This document shows positions 32,401-43,641 of a stretch of DNA of 64,000 nt, piece by piece. Each line of letters opens with the position of its first letter. The stretch's first letter is position 1. This DNA comes from Auanema rhodensis (lineage: Eukaryota > Nematoda > Chromadorea > Rhabditida > Rhabditidae). The position numbers were made by a program, and so were the translations under genes. A model generated the notes under the pieces. It was not told the origin of the DNA. It made no database searches and worked only from the letters and a program-made list of their open reading frames with translations. The stretch spans positions 5,466,501 through 5,530,500 of the forward strand of contig OZ059900.1 in assembly GCA_964057225.1 (NCBI GenBank), in the 5' to 3' direction.

Positions 32401-33966
32401 TCTTCAAGAATGACGTTTTCTGATGAAAATAGAGCAATTATAAAGTACAATATCCAGGTTATATCAAATATACATATTCAAATAATAAAATTGTAAATCA
32501 AATACCAATTTCAGGTTCTTTCAGCGTGTTTCAAAAATTACGATGGTGAACCAATGTCGATTTTGCTTAATGTAGTTGATGAGCAAATTGTTTCTAAGTC
32601 GGACACGAGACTGGTTAATTTTGCTACTAACAACTGGCCTTTGATTATCACAAAACCGTCAAAGTTGCCATCACTGATTAATACCGGGATTGGTTTTTCT
32701 TACTAGATTAACTTCATTAATTCAAAATATTTAGGAGTTTATGCATTAAAAAATATTGAACAAGGTACAGATGTTACAGCTTACTATTCAATTCAATTGG
32801 GAAACAAGCAAGAGTTAAGGTTTGATCTGGAAACAACAACAAACCTTATAAAAATTTGTATCTTTAGATCCAAAATTTCGCAACTAACAACAGACACATA
32901 CAGATTGTTTTATGAAAATAACGTAGCGTATGGTCATGTTGCTCTTGGCATTGAAACAAGTTTGGGTAAGTGAATTTCTGTAGTTTTCGGCTAAAGCTTC
33001 TTACTCAGTAAACGAAAATAAAATGAAACGACTAGCAGGACCAATTATAAACCATAGTTTGTTACACACAAATGTTAAAGTCAATGTTGAAAACTTGTTA
33101 CCTGAATATAAAACAGGTGAGTACAGGACACTATGATCTGTAATAAATATTTTGTTAAAGATGAAATAAAAAGCATGCTTGTGATGACTACAACTCGTGA
33201 AATCTTGAAAGGTGAACAATTGCTATGGTGCTACGTGCAAGAAAGAGATGCAAAAAGTGTAGATATACCGTACTTTTATGTGTGTCCTTGTGAAAAATGT
33301 TTGGGTAGATGCTTGTGTAAGAAATGCAAAGGAAAGATATATCACGACTTTAATATATCAGAAACTCGAACGAAAATTTTGACAAATTTTGTAGATGACG
33401 GGGTATTAAAATTATACATTAATTATTTAATTGTTTCTTTTCAGAAGGCCAAAACTTATACGATGAACTTGGAACAAATGCTCCTCTTGATATTAAAAAA
33501 CAGCAAAACGCGAAATGAAAGACAGGTAATGAAAAACAAATATAAAAATCAGGTGATAGTTTAGATGCGGAGTGCGAGTCTGGACAAAATAAAAAAACTT
33601 GTGGAAAGTTACACACAAACAAACTTCAATAAAAAACAATATGAAACATTTTTGAATAGCATTGTTGAAAATCAAATATTAGAATTGGTAGAATTAATTG
33701 TTTCAAAAGTGAAGGAATGCTTTCAAAATGAGAAAGCAGTGGTTACAGCAATTATTGACCTAATAGTGCCACTATTTGGAACATCGTTTATCATGATAAG
33801 ATCAGATACTATTATGGAATTTGTAGAAACAGCTAATAACTATGATAATACAGTTAGAGTGTATATGTTTGAAATATCTTGTTCTAATATTACTTTGTAC
33901 GAATTAGTACGCTTGGATAACATTGATCAATATGATAATTTGTTAACAATTTCATGTTCCTTCTAG
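29399..33966 (+). CDS. Zinc finger - tyrosine recombinase-like - SET fusion protein
   Basis: A 25-exon model encodes 1155 residues with every junction in phase. Exons: 29399-29453, 29500-29655, 29698-29822, 29865-30061, 30111-30243, 30285-30494, 30538-30714, 30756-30832, 30881-30965, 31010-31128, 31177-31267, 31310-31426, 31472-31544, 31585-31652, 31696-31881, 31928-32047, 32093-32158, 32200-32457, 32515-32692, 32735-32819, 32868-32965, 33039-33073, 33127-33402, 33445-33525, 33565-33966. An AT-hook-like GGRPRK (residues 4-9) precedes a C2H2-like finger (C98, C101, H111, H115) and a second Cys pair (CCPVC). Residues about 430-640 resemble Crypton-type tyrosine recombinases: R473 in GQRPE, R584 in VRNAATN, H616 in MGHS, Y625 in IRRY. 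The C-terminal third is a SET domain: GGVYALKNIEQGT, INHS (896-898), REILKGEQLLWCY, then clustered Cys. It is probably a nuclear chromatin factor from a domesticated transposase. The SET call is firmer than the recombinase call. Confidence 0.72.
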
Positions 33967-35545
33967 AAATATAGTTATGTAGTTTATTGTTGTACAAACA
34001 AGCCTGCCTCGAATACATAGTTTTATTGTTTTAAGTTTGAGTTATATTTTTTCTGAAGTGTTTGAATATTTTATGTTGCATAGAAGTGTTGTTGCTGATA
34101 AAATATTTTTGGTTATGCAACTTTCACATGAACTTGTTTAGAAATTTTTATAAAATTTCAAGTATGTTCATAACTAGAGGTAATACAGTGTTAGTTAAAA
34201 GTAATACAATTTTCGTGCAGGCTCAGCCTTAGCAGTAATAAAACTTCTATTTTCAAGTTATGAACATCACATTGGAGTCATATATAACACTTCTATTTTA
34301 TACACTTAACACAAAACACAATAACACTTCTATTTTCAAGTTATGAACATCACATTGGAGTCATATAACAGGTTTGTTCATTCATATTATAAGTAGTTGA
34401 AAAAATTGTAATAGAAAGAAAATGTTCGACAGCACATTGTAAAAACTAGATGACTTTCTCACAAAACAGATCTCATCTCATAAGTCTTATTGATGATACA
34501 TTTGCTATCTCTCCTTTTATCTCTCATAATCTCGTTAACATTGAAGAATATTTTCTGAAAAATGAGAAAAAGAATATTTCTCTGAATATCTTTTCATCAC
34601 GAAAATTTAAAAAAATACTTTTTTAATCTTATTGATATATCAATCTTGAATTAGAGAGTTTCTAAAGGCATGTGTTAAAATGGTATAAAGATTTTCACTA
34701 TGACTAGGAATGTTTTATAAAATTTCAAGTATGTTCATAACTAGACGTAATACAGTGTTAGTCAAAAGTAATACAATTTTCGTGCAGGCTCAGCCTTAGC
34801 AGTAATAAAACTTCTATTTCCAAAGTTATGAACATCACATTGGAGTCATATAACAGGTTTGTTCATTCATATTATAAGTAGTTGAAAAAATTGTAATAGA
34901 AAGAAAAAGTTCGACAGCACATTGTAAAAACTAGATGACTTTCTCACAAAACAGATCTCATCTCATAAGTCTTATTGATGATACATTGCTATCTCTCCTT
35001 TCATCTCTCATAATCCCGTTAACATTGAAGAATATTTTCTGAAAAATGAGAAGAAGAATATTTCTCTGAATAACAAAGTCAGGAGCATCAAGCTAGAGCC
35101 ACGTAAGCGGCTCATTATTTTTTTCAGCCGTAAATGTTCTTTTGTTGAGTATTTCCATAGGGCGTTTACAGAAACAAATGACAACTGAGACTAAGTGAAT
35201 GCGAATTCTACGTAAATGCACGCTTGATTGTATTGCATTCCTGAATGAAAATAGTATTTTTAAATCCTATAATTAATTTAATCTTTGTCCTCAATCCTCC
35301 GATTTGGAATACATAGAAAGTTATAACATTTGGTCATTATAGCATTATATTTGTGATCCCACTATGAATGTGGTGGCTCAGCATGTCACCAAGATATATT
35401 TGTTTAGTTAGGTTTGTGGTAGTAGTTCATTTCAGTATTCACATTTTCATTTCTTATTAATCACTTGCGTATCTTGTTATCTATTTTTGGATGTTTTGCT
35501 CTCTCAACTATGTATTCATTTTAGACATTATATTTTTACTGGAAA
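33967..35545. other. Intergenic; no gene seen
   Basis: AT-rich sequence between the SET gene and the warthog gene. Apart from the imperfect direct duplication at 34.15-35.07 kb I see no coding exon with supportable boundaries. Confidence 0.6.
34149..35071. repeat. Imperfect direct duplication, copies of about 435 and 355 bp
   Basis: About 34149-34583 recurs at about 34716-35071 with a few substitutions. Both copies contain CAAGTATGTTCATAACTAGA, GTGCAGGCTCAGCCTTAGCA and TGAAGAATATTTTCTGAAAA. The first copy carries an extra internal duplication of about 80 bp around the ACACTTCTATTTTCAAGTTA segment. There is no open frame and no terminal inverted repeat. Confidence 0.85.
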
Positions 35546-37975
35546 ATGGATAAACAATTTTTTTGCTTGTCCATGATTTTATCTTGTGTAGTTTTTGCGT
35601 TCTCATCAAACATTTTACAAGAAAGTGTTTGTGGACTTAATTCATTTCCTTACCGGATAAGTATTAATAGAAATGGAACTCCAGGTTATTTTTAATTTTA
35701 ACTGAATTAGGAAAATGTATAATATTTTAGATCTACTATGCGCTAAACCAAGTTGCCAACTCGAACAATATGATCAAGTATTTAACTTTTATGAATTAAT
35801 TTTTGTTCTACTTTTCCTTTTTCTAAGAAGTGTGACTCATTTATGGAAACAGTGTGCGATGGTCTTTCACAATACACGTCAGGAATATCAGAAGTCAATA
35901 ATGGAACACATATCACGTATGTTCATCATTATAACATTTGTTCACTTGGTTTTCGTATATACAGCTTAAAAACCCAGTGTTGTGAGTTACAGTGGAAAAA
36001 CCGAGGAACTATTATCAGAGAATTCCCTCTGAGTAGCGGTGAAATGTATATAGTTCATGTGTCACTAACAGTAATCAGCTAGTCTTATACCTGTTCCAGG
36101 TTTGTAGGTGGATCTAAATTACTAAATGGAATAGAGTACTTTGATATAATCAAAGAAATTAGAAAGCATGTAGCAAAAAAAAGGTAATGCTGTTTGTTAA
36201 TGGATTTTATTCAAGTTGCTTCAGAGTTCAATACGTGATCACAATTATGAGGCTTCATTGTAACTGGTTAGATAAAAGTCAGAATAAACTTTTTGAAATA
36301 ATTTATTTCTGAACTCTTCTTTTTTCTAGAATCAGTAGTAATTCCAGATGTGAAGAAAAATATACGGAGGTATAATGAAAACGGATATGTTACTTTTTTT
36401 GGGAGACAATCACTTTGACAATATTGTATAAATTTTCAGAGTACCTCAAAACTTCTTCAAGATTGTTAAGATTTTTGATAAGAAATCTCCTTCGAGTGGA
36501 AGCTATTACAGAGATCAGTCAAGTTCGCTAACTGTTTTCAGGTTCTATCTAAATTTTTTGTCAGTTTTCCAACTCTTATAGTTAGACATAATCGGCAGAA
36601 TTACAAAAATAAAAAAATTACGCTTGAGAATACTTCACCCTTCGTTAAGTCTAGTTTGACTAATTTACAACACGGAAATGTTTGATATGAAATTAAATTG
36701 ATATGAAAATTGCTGAATTACAGAAAGCACGGGATATGAAGCCTTTAACTGAAAAAAAAATTTATAAGTTCAACGTACTTTCTAATTTAAATAAGCAACG
36801 CGATGAAAGTACTTATAAGAGAACAACAGTTAATAATTTTGATGATACGAACAATCCTCTTTTATATGATACCGCAAAAGCATTCAATGGTAAGTATTGA
36901 TAAATTTAATTTGAAGTGATTGTTATATCAAAAAGTATAAAACTTTATATTTAGTACAACCAGGCCAGAATTTCAAACCATCTCCAGTGGTTGAATATTC
37001 TTATGTTTATCCTAATACACAGGAAGCATATAGTTATGCTGCGGAGTATCCAAACTCACCATATGTTCCAACACATTTTAACTCTTATGTTCCTTCTTAC
37101 ACCTATAATAATGGCCTAAATACAATTTTCAATCGTATGCAATGTTTTAGTGGCAGAACTCAAGTAACATAGTCATATTTTTAATTTTGAGCGAAACATG
37201 TTCAGGTTGAAACCAGTGCTGGCTCAAAATTTATCAAAGACCTAAAAATTGGTGATTTGGTGATGACGGTTGAGGAATCCATGGTGATAGAATTCTTTTG
37301 AAACTTTTTACTGTTAATTTCAGGTAACATACTCTCCGGTGGTTATGTTCCTTCATAGATTGGACAACGAATTAGCAACTTTCATAACTCTAACATTGGT
37401 AAGGATGTGATCGCAATTCTTAATTTTTATATCTTTTATAGGCTAACAGTAATCAACTAAGTTTGACAGAACATCATTTGATTTATGTAACTTTATGCAA
37501 TCAAAACGGCATGCTGCGTTTGATCCCAGCCAAGGTATTTCCATTCATATTAAGTAAAAGCTTTCTGGCACTTTCAAGAATGTACGGATTGGTGACTGTG
37601 TTTTTGTTCTAAATGATCAAAAAGAGCTTCTGAGAAGTATGGTAGTGGATATATCTTCTGTAAGAATAACTTATAATATGTTTCCCGCCTGGTATACTTA
37701 ATTATAGCAAGTTTCTCAACTTTCAGATAACTGACCTCGGTATCTACTCTCCACTTACATTGTCTGGGGATATAATCGTGAACAACGTTTTGACGTCTTG
37801 TCATTCAAATTTGACATTAAAAACATTGCAACAAACTTTTTTTTTGATCTATCGATATTTGCAGTATATTTACAAATTTTTTGTTTTTGAAACAACTAGT
37901 CAGGAATACTTACCGTTCGGAGTTAATTATCTTAGTACTATTATTGATATATTTTTGCCTTCAGCATATTTTTAA
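35546..37975 (+). CDS. Warthog-type hedgehog-related protein (Wart + Hint/Hog)
   Basis: A secreted, nematode-specific hedgehog relative. ATG 35546 opens a signal peptide (MDKQFFCLSMILSCVVFAFS). The Wart domain begins CGLNSFPYRI and continues with CAKPSC, QCCELQW and GGSKLLNGIEYFD. A linker rich in Tyr/Pro/Asn follows. The Hint domain starts at the predicted nucleophile in MQCFSGRTQ and has IKDLKIGDLV, the T-x-x-H block LTEHHLIYV, and GIYSPLTLSG...TSCHS. Likely exons: 35546-35684, 35731-35777, 35828-35916, 35965 to about 36050, 36100-36183, 36330-36369, 36440-36541, 36724-36889, 36955-37163, 37206-37283, 37324-37398, 37442-37534, 37579-37659 and 37727-37975. The Hint exons are all phase 0. Phases do not fit cleanly in the middle (36.05-36.75 kb), so that part is provisional. 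Hint cleavage would be autocatalytic. Confidence 0.85.
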
Positions 37976-38837
37976 TCATTATTTACAACAATCATACTGC
38001 TATATGTTTTAATCGTTTGATGTGTTTCAAATAATCGTGACGTATATGCTAAGAACTAATTTATGAATTTCTATACTATGCGGATATTTCATTTAAATGC
38101 CACAAAAGCTCCAAAAAACTACGCAACATTGTATCAATTCCAATTTTTCACAGTATCTTAATGAATTAATGAATAAATCAAAAAGAATTGTAAAACACGT
38201 TAGAAAATGTGGCTTCAACCGTTTTTTAAACTTGTGAAAAATATACTGGAAACTGTAAACAACCAACTCAAGTGAGGATTATAGTTGATGAAAGAACTTT
38301 GTGTAGAATTAATGAGAAATATGAAAGAACATTGTAAACTGAAACTAGTCATTTCTATTGAAAAGTCATTTGGGGAATAGCTGTTGATTCTTACGCTAAT
38401 TCTATTTGACTCTAGTCTTATAAATTAGCCTGGATCATCAGCTCTTTACTCTTTGTTCACTTTTTCTATGTCATTGTATCTCAATTTCAACACATTTCTA
38501 TATTTCGATTCAATTTTTTAACAAAATAAGACAGTAAACCCATATATTAAAGCATGCTTTTATGGCTTTGTTTTATTGTAAAACAGATACTTTTGCTATT
38601 TTTTTGTATCCAAATTGTATAAAGATCTTTGTATAGCTTGTATGTACAACAATGATGAACATTTATGGGTTTATTCATAAACAACAGTTAAAAGTAAAAT
38701 ATGCATGACCTGAAGGATAGCATGAATATCAAAACAGTAATTTGTTCCTTTTAGCATTGCTGACTTTTTTTCATTTACATCTTGTAAAAAAAAGTTTGTA
38801 TACGTGAAACGATCACTCTACCTTTAGAATTTTTGAT
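37976..38837. other. Intergenic or warthog 3'UTR; no gene seen
   Basis: AT-rich sequence with no supportable exon. It may include the warthog 3'UTR. Confidence 0.5.
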
Positions 38838-39262
38838 ATGCGTCCTGATTTGTGGCTGGTGTTTTTTAATTTACTTACCAGCAGCCATTGCATGTTCCAG
38901 CGTTTGCCCGAAATGGATCATATCGTACATGCTGACAGTAAGCTGCTATTTTTTATTAATTTATAACATTTTTTTAAAATATCGATATTTTGTTCTATTG
39001 GAGCATTTTGAATAGAAGATGTATATTAAAATAAAGTCGAAAATGTAATCTTTCTGATACTGACGTAAAATCAGCAGCAAATTCAACTAATTTTTCTTAT
39101 ATTACAGAACGGTTCAAAATTCATGGTTTCCTAGAGTCTGATAGCCAATCAGAACAGGAAACATCACAGCCCGCTGGATTGAGTGGTCATATGCTTAAAC
39201 AGCCATTATTACGCTTTGATATTCTATGGAGAAAATGGACTAGCAAGCGTGTGGAAGATTAA
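38838..39262 (+). CDS. Possible small secreted protein, 84 aa
   Basis: A two-exon model: 38838-38937 and 39108-39262, with donor ACA|GTAAGC and acceptor TATTACAG. The phase is consistent and the frame is open to TAA. The first 20 residues (MRPDLWLVFFNLLTSSHCMF) could be a signal peptide. The rest is charged, with a dibasic KR at about residue 34, an acidic Ser/Gln-rich segment and a C-terminal LLRFDILWRKW stretch. A peptide-hormone precursor is conceivable, but no amidation Gly is present and I recognise no family. The alternative frame of exon 1 is also hydrophobic but runs into a stop after splicing. Confidence 0.4.
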
Positions 39263-39614
39263 CTAGCCTTAATATATCTGATTTTATCATAATGTTTGTT
39301 TTTTATGAGTTTTCGCTTTAGATGTGGGATGAAATGCTATTTTAATTTCATTAACAATGAAAGATGTAATAAAAACTCATTTTATATACATGGAGATCTA
39401 CATCCATAACAATTTTGTTCTTATTTGATAGTATAAAGATATGTGAACAATATGTATTTTGCGAGGGTATTATTATTTGAAAAATAGAACAAAAATAAAG
39501 AAGAGAGAGTAAAAAAATATGATTTTTCTGATATCCTCGAAAAAACAGAAAAATACAAGTACAAGCGTTATAACTGTTTTTAGCTATTTGCTAATAAATA
39601 TGTTAAGTAGTACG
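39263..39614. other. Intergenic; no gene seen
   Basis: Short AT-rich spacer between convergent small genes. Nothing identifiable. Confidence 0.5.
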
Positions 39615-39887
39615 TTAAAGATCTGTATATTCACTCCATGGATCATTCTGTTGACAAACTGATATAGGTGTCGCTATTGGCAATAAATGAAACATGCTAG
39701 ACCAAACCACTGGAAGAACAAAAAAGCAAATAGACCTGAAACAAAGAAAAGTACCAAATTTTGATATATAAAAATGCAGGATGGTTATGCTCTCTTACAC
39801 AATAAATGCTGTTGCTGTGGTGGCCAGCTTTGCTGCTTTTTCCTGTTTTTCCAGCAAATTATTAATTCTTGGATTTGTTGGTGACAT
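39615..39887 (-). CDS. Small single-pass membrane protein, 69 aa
   Basis: A two-exon model in transcript order: 39887-39799 and 39735-39615, with donor GTAAGAG and acceptor TTTCAG. The phase is consistent. It contains a charged N-terminal helix (NNLLEKQEKAAKLA), then one or two hydrophobic stretches (TTATAFIVSICFFVLPVVW), and a polar end with QQNDPWSEYTDL. The ATG follows a CTTCAG acceptor-like sequence by six bases, consistent with spliced-leader addition. It resembles conserved small organelle or ER membrane proteins in layout, but I cannot name it. Confidence 0.6.
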
Positions 39888-41252
39888 TATATCTGAAGTA
39901 AATTAAAATTGCAAGAAAATTCATTAGAAAAAGTATATGAAAAACTTGCATTAATTTGTATTGAAAAGATTTTCTTGATATCTTATTACTGAAGTTAACT
40001 GAAAATTTCTTAATTGTCCAAAAAGTTCTATAAAAGAATCATAACAACATATTTATGATCACACCGAGTAATAATAACTATCATTTAAAGATGAAACAAA
40101 AATATTTTTCCAAGAAAACATGATAGTAGAATATCATTATGTAAATGAGCAATACGAGAATTGAAAATAAGAAAGTTTAGATATATATATATCAACAAAT
40201 TATTAGAACATTTTGTTTGACAATATTCGAAGAAGGTGAAAAACAAAACAAAAAATCTATGACAACGTTTTGTCTGATTTTACCGTTAGAAAAGGCGATC
40301 TATCTGTTATTATTTAATTACTTCAAAACAACTTTATAATTAGTCACCTAACAACTTATGAAGTAAGATATTATGAAAAAAAGAAAAATACATTGTTTCA
40401 ATCAAATTAGAACAATAATTATTTAAGTATTTTATACACAAATGATCATCTAAACTTTTGCTCTAAAAGACATTTTAAAATGTCATTTACGCCAACTCGA
40501 CATTCTAATCTTCATACAAATATCTGTATTATATTTTATACTTTGATGTGTAATGCTAACCGCAAGATGAAAAAAGTAGGTCACGGGTTTCTAGGCTAAA
40601 GGTTCGTAAGTGAAACAATCGTTGTCCTTGACTTCAATTTGAAAACGAGTGCAATTAGGTATTTAGGCTATAATACATGTGAACTAATACTTTGAATAGG
40701 GAATAATAAATAATTCACATTCACCTGTTTATCTATCAAGTCAGACCATTCTTAGGGGTGTTAATAGTTTGAAAAATACACAGTATGGCTAAAAAATGTG
40801 TTTTCAGTTTAAATGTCATATATTTCATACATCACAATATTTTATTTATATATAAATATTCTTAATATATGAAAGTTTGAAGTACCGACAAACATTCAAT
40901 GTTTAATGAAGTAACCTTAATGTTCCAAGACTTTTTTGGATTGTAGAGGATATATGAAACATTACTTTAATTGTGAATATAAAAATTGTATATGTGAATA
41001 TAAGAAAAATTTGATAGCAACAGAAATTTATTAAATTCAGTGCTTGAAGTATGGATCAGAAATGTCATACAACTGCAATAAAAAAACTTTAGGAGACCTT
41101 TTGTGAACCTAAAAAACGTTACATTCATTTTCAGTTTGTTGCAAACCACTTGACTTTCTGAAATTGTGTTTATAATAAAATTAAGAATACTCTGAAAATA
41201 AGTCTGCAGGTAACTAACTTACTATTAGAGGTTGTTCAAAACTCAGTACTCT
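39888..41252. other. Intergenic; no gene seen
   Basis: About 1.4 kb of AT-rich DNA between two genes on the - strand. No supportable exon, repeat or RNA gene seen. Confidence 0.5.
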
Positions 41253-43641
41253 CTAAGATTCATCTTCCAGGAGTTGCGTATTGTCTTTTGCTTCCTCGCA
41301 TTTTCCATTATCAGGAACACAGTCAGTTCTATAAATATAAACAATTATGCAGATATGCAGTTGATCTGTACGTTGTTTTTCTCCAACTTGGGATCCATTT
41401 TGGGTGATCAGTTTTATTAATAAGAGGACGAACTGTTGAACGATCAACTTTTCTCAAAGTTATAGGCAACTCCAAAATGTGGATACGTTTGGAAAATCGT
41501 CGAATATCGTGATAAACTCGACGTAATCTTGGTTGTATGACGCTTTGGATCGTATTCTCATCATGTAGATAATTGATTACTTGAGTTATATCATTCGAGA
41601 TTTGGGCCTCAGAAGATTCTTTTTCAACCTGTACTAGTTGTCGTTTCAGCTCATTTTCACAGTTTTGAACTAATAAAGAATTTTCTTTATTACAAATTGT
41701 TTGTTCAACATTCTTCTGCATGAGAGGGCTATCATCTTTTACTTCTGAATAGTTTTCCGTATTCGATGGTATGAGAAGTTGTGTACCTGTTGTTTCGTGA
41801 AGCTGAGCTGCACAACTGAGTATAGAAGTTTTAAGTTTAGTATGCACGCCGTTCTTATGTATATCTATTGATGTAGAAGATATGTTGTCATTTTTTCCAG
41901 TTGAACAGAGTTGTGAGGATGTTAACTTAGTTTTTTTTGATGAGTAACGATTATTTTTTTTACAATTATTCGGTTTATTTTCATATATGAATCCTCCAAT
42001 TATATTTGAGACCTTATTTGAAAATTCTGCATCAGTTGAATTCAAAAAGCTCTCCGGAATTTTTAAGCGATTAATCTTACGTATCTCTTTTGGTTGATCA
42101 CAGGTGTCATTCATATTAAAAGAGTAGTTAAGCTTCCCAACACGCTTAATTTTTTTGAACTTATTGTGTACTATCGTAGAGGACGATTGTTTTTCAATAG
42201 CCAAAATATCAGCTCTAACTAATAGTGTTCTAGGAGGAGCTGGTAAACTTATGCTCGCTGGGTATAGCTTCGGTGTACGCTCTGTTAAACGAAGATTGAG
42301 TCTTACACATTTTTCTGGTATAACTGACTTAGCTACATGAAAAAAACTACAATGTTGTATTGAGATTTCAGCTGCTCTTGTGACATAACGATTTTTCACT
42401 TGATAGTTAGCATCAATCAATTTTTGTTCAATCGTTTGTCCCAAAGGTAATAGCATTTTGCGATGAGTTCGGTTAGGGCGAATGCGAGTAGAGGTTGTTG
42501 AAAAGGTGGCTTTCAATGATATATTAAGGCGACTCCAGCAATATTCAACATTTTCCATTAAATATAAGTCTGGGGGAAAGAATTCTGAATGACATGAGAT
42601 GATAGTTTCCATATTTCCAATTTCAGTCTCAGGATATTCATTTCTCTCGTCAGTTTGAGATGCGATAAAGCTCTGTTCAGCTATATCTTGTTCTGAGCAC
42701 TTATTAACTGAATTATTGCAAATGGAGAACTGGCATGAAAATGATAATTGAAACACATTTTCCATTGAGATAACAGCTTCTGTCATTGAGGTTTGGTTCA
42801 TATGCTTAAGTGTTTCACTCAAATCTATGCGATCTACCTTTTCTTTCATAGTGTTATCCAACTCATGATCCATTGAAAGTCCCGAATCTGAGGAATTACT
42901 TAAAGTTCTGACGTATGGCCATCTGTCAGGTAAACGACAACTGGGAAATGATACGGGATAATTTTGCTCCCAATTTCTTGAGTTTTTTGTTTCGTTTTCA
43001 GCATTGATTCCACGAGATCGCAAAAGTTCATCTACACGATTATGGGCATTGAGAAGACGGTTATAAAAATCTTGTTCTTGAAGGTTCAGTTGTCCATTTC
43101 CCGTAGATTTATAATTTTGTGAATGTGAAGAAACCTCCTGTGTGTAACGCATGAAAGTAGGCTTTTCGGCATTTGTATTAACGCTATTCTTATCATCCGA
43201 AGGAGAGCGATTTGAATTTGTTATGTGTACTACTTTTGTTAATGGTAATACACAGCTTGTTCGTCGTTTGTACTGCATTCCATCCTTGTTTTTACATGTG
43301 TTGCTAGATCCTATTGAGAAAGAACTCTGCTTTGGTATATGGGGAATAAAACGACTACTAAAGCTGGGCCGATTGGAAGAATCCCGACTGCTCTCATGCA
43401 ATGTTTCATATTTCGGAGGCGATATTCCAGACGAAAATTTTCGATTTCGGAAAGAATTGACTTGTGATGATGATGTTAGGGTCTTTTGCGCTTCATCAGC
43501 AGATAATCTGGTGCTCATATTTCCATCGTCAAAGAGTCTAATTGATCTTGAAGAAATTGCTGAGAATGAATTATGTGAGCTTGAAGGTGATGAATAGCTA
43601 CTGTTCGACGTCAAACTCGGATGTTCAAAGCTTGAGTACAT
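41253..43641 (-). CDS. Serine-rich, mostly disordered protein, 781 aa
   Basis: A large first exon (43641-41372) plus a short second exon (41328-41253). The 43-nt intron has donor GTACAG and acceptor TTTATAG, and the phase is consistent. The N-terminal 150 residues are Ser/Arg-rich and low complexity (SSYSSPSSSHNSFSAISSRS). The rest has scattered aromatic and basic patches (SLKATFSTTSTRIRPN, IHILELPITLRKVDRS) but no domain I recognise. The final exon adds an acidic tail with CVPDNGKCEEAKD. Reading on without splicing would end instead at 41329, as a 770-residue form. It could be a phospho-regulated scaffold. It is divergent from BNIP3 across 3.4 kb. Confidence 0.75.

Noticed and set aside
33074-33126. 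Apparent frameshift in the SET domain at the GTGAGTACAG segment
   Set aside because: An intron 33074-33126 (donor AAT|GTTAAAG, acceptor GTACAG) restores the frame at normal intron length, so no break is needed.
41329-41371. Unspliced C-terminus of the 781-aa gene (770-aa form)
   Set aside because: The 43-nt segment has good intron ends and splicing gives a longer acidic tail. The unspliced end is less likely, though not excluded.
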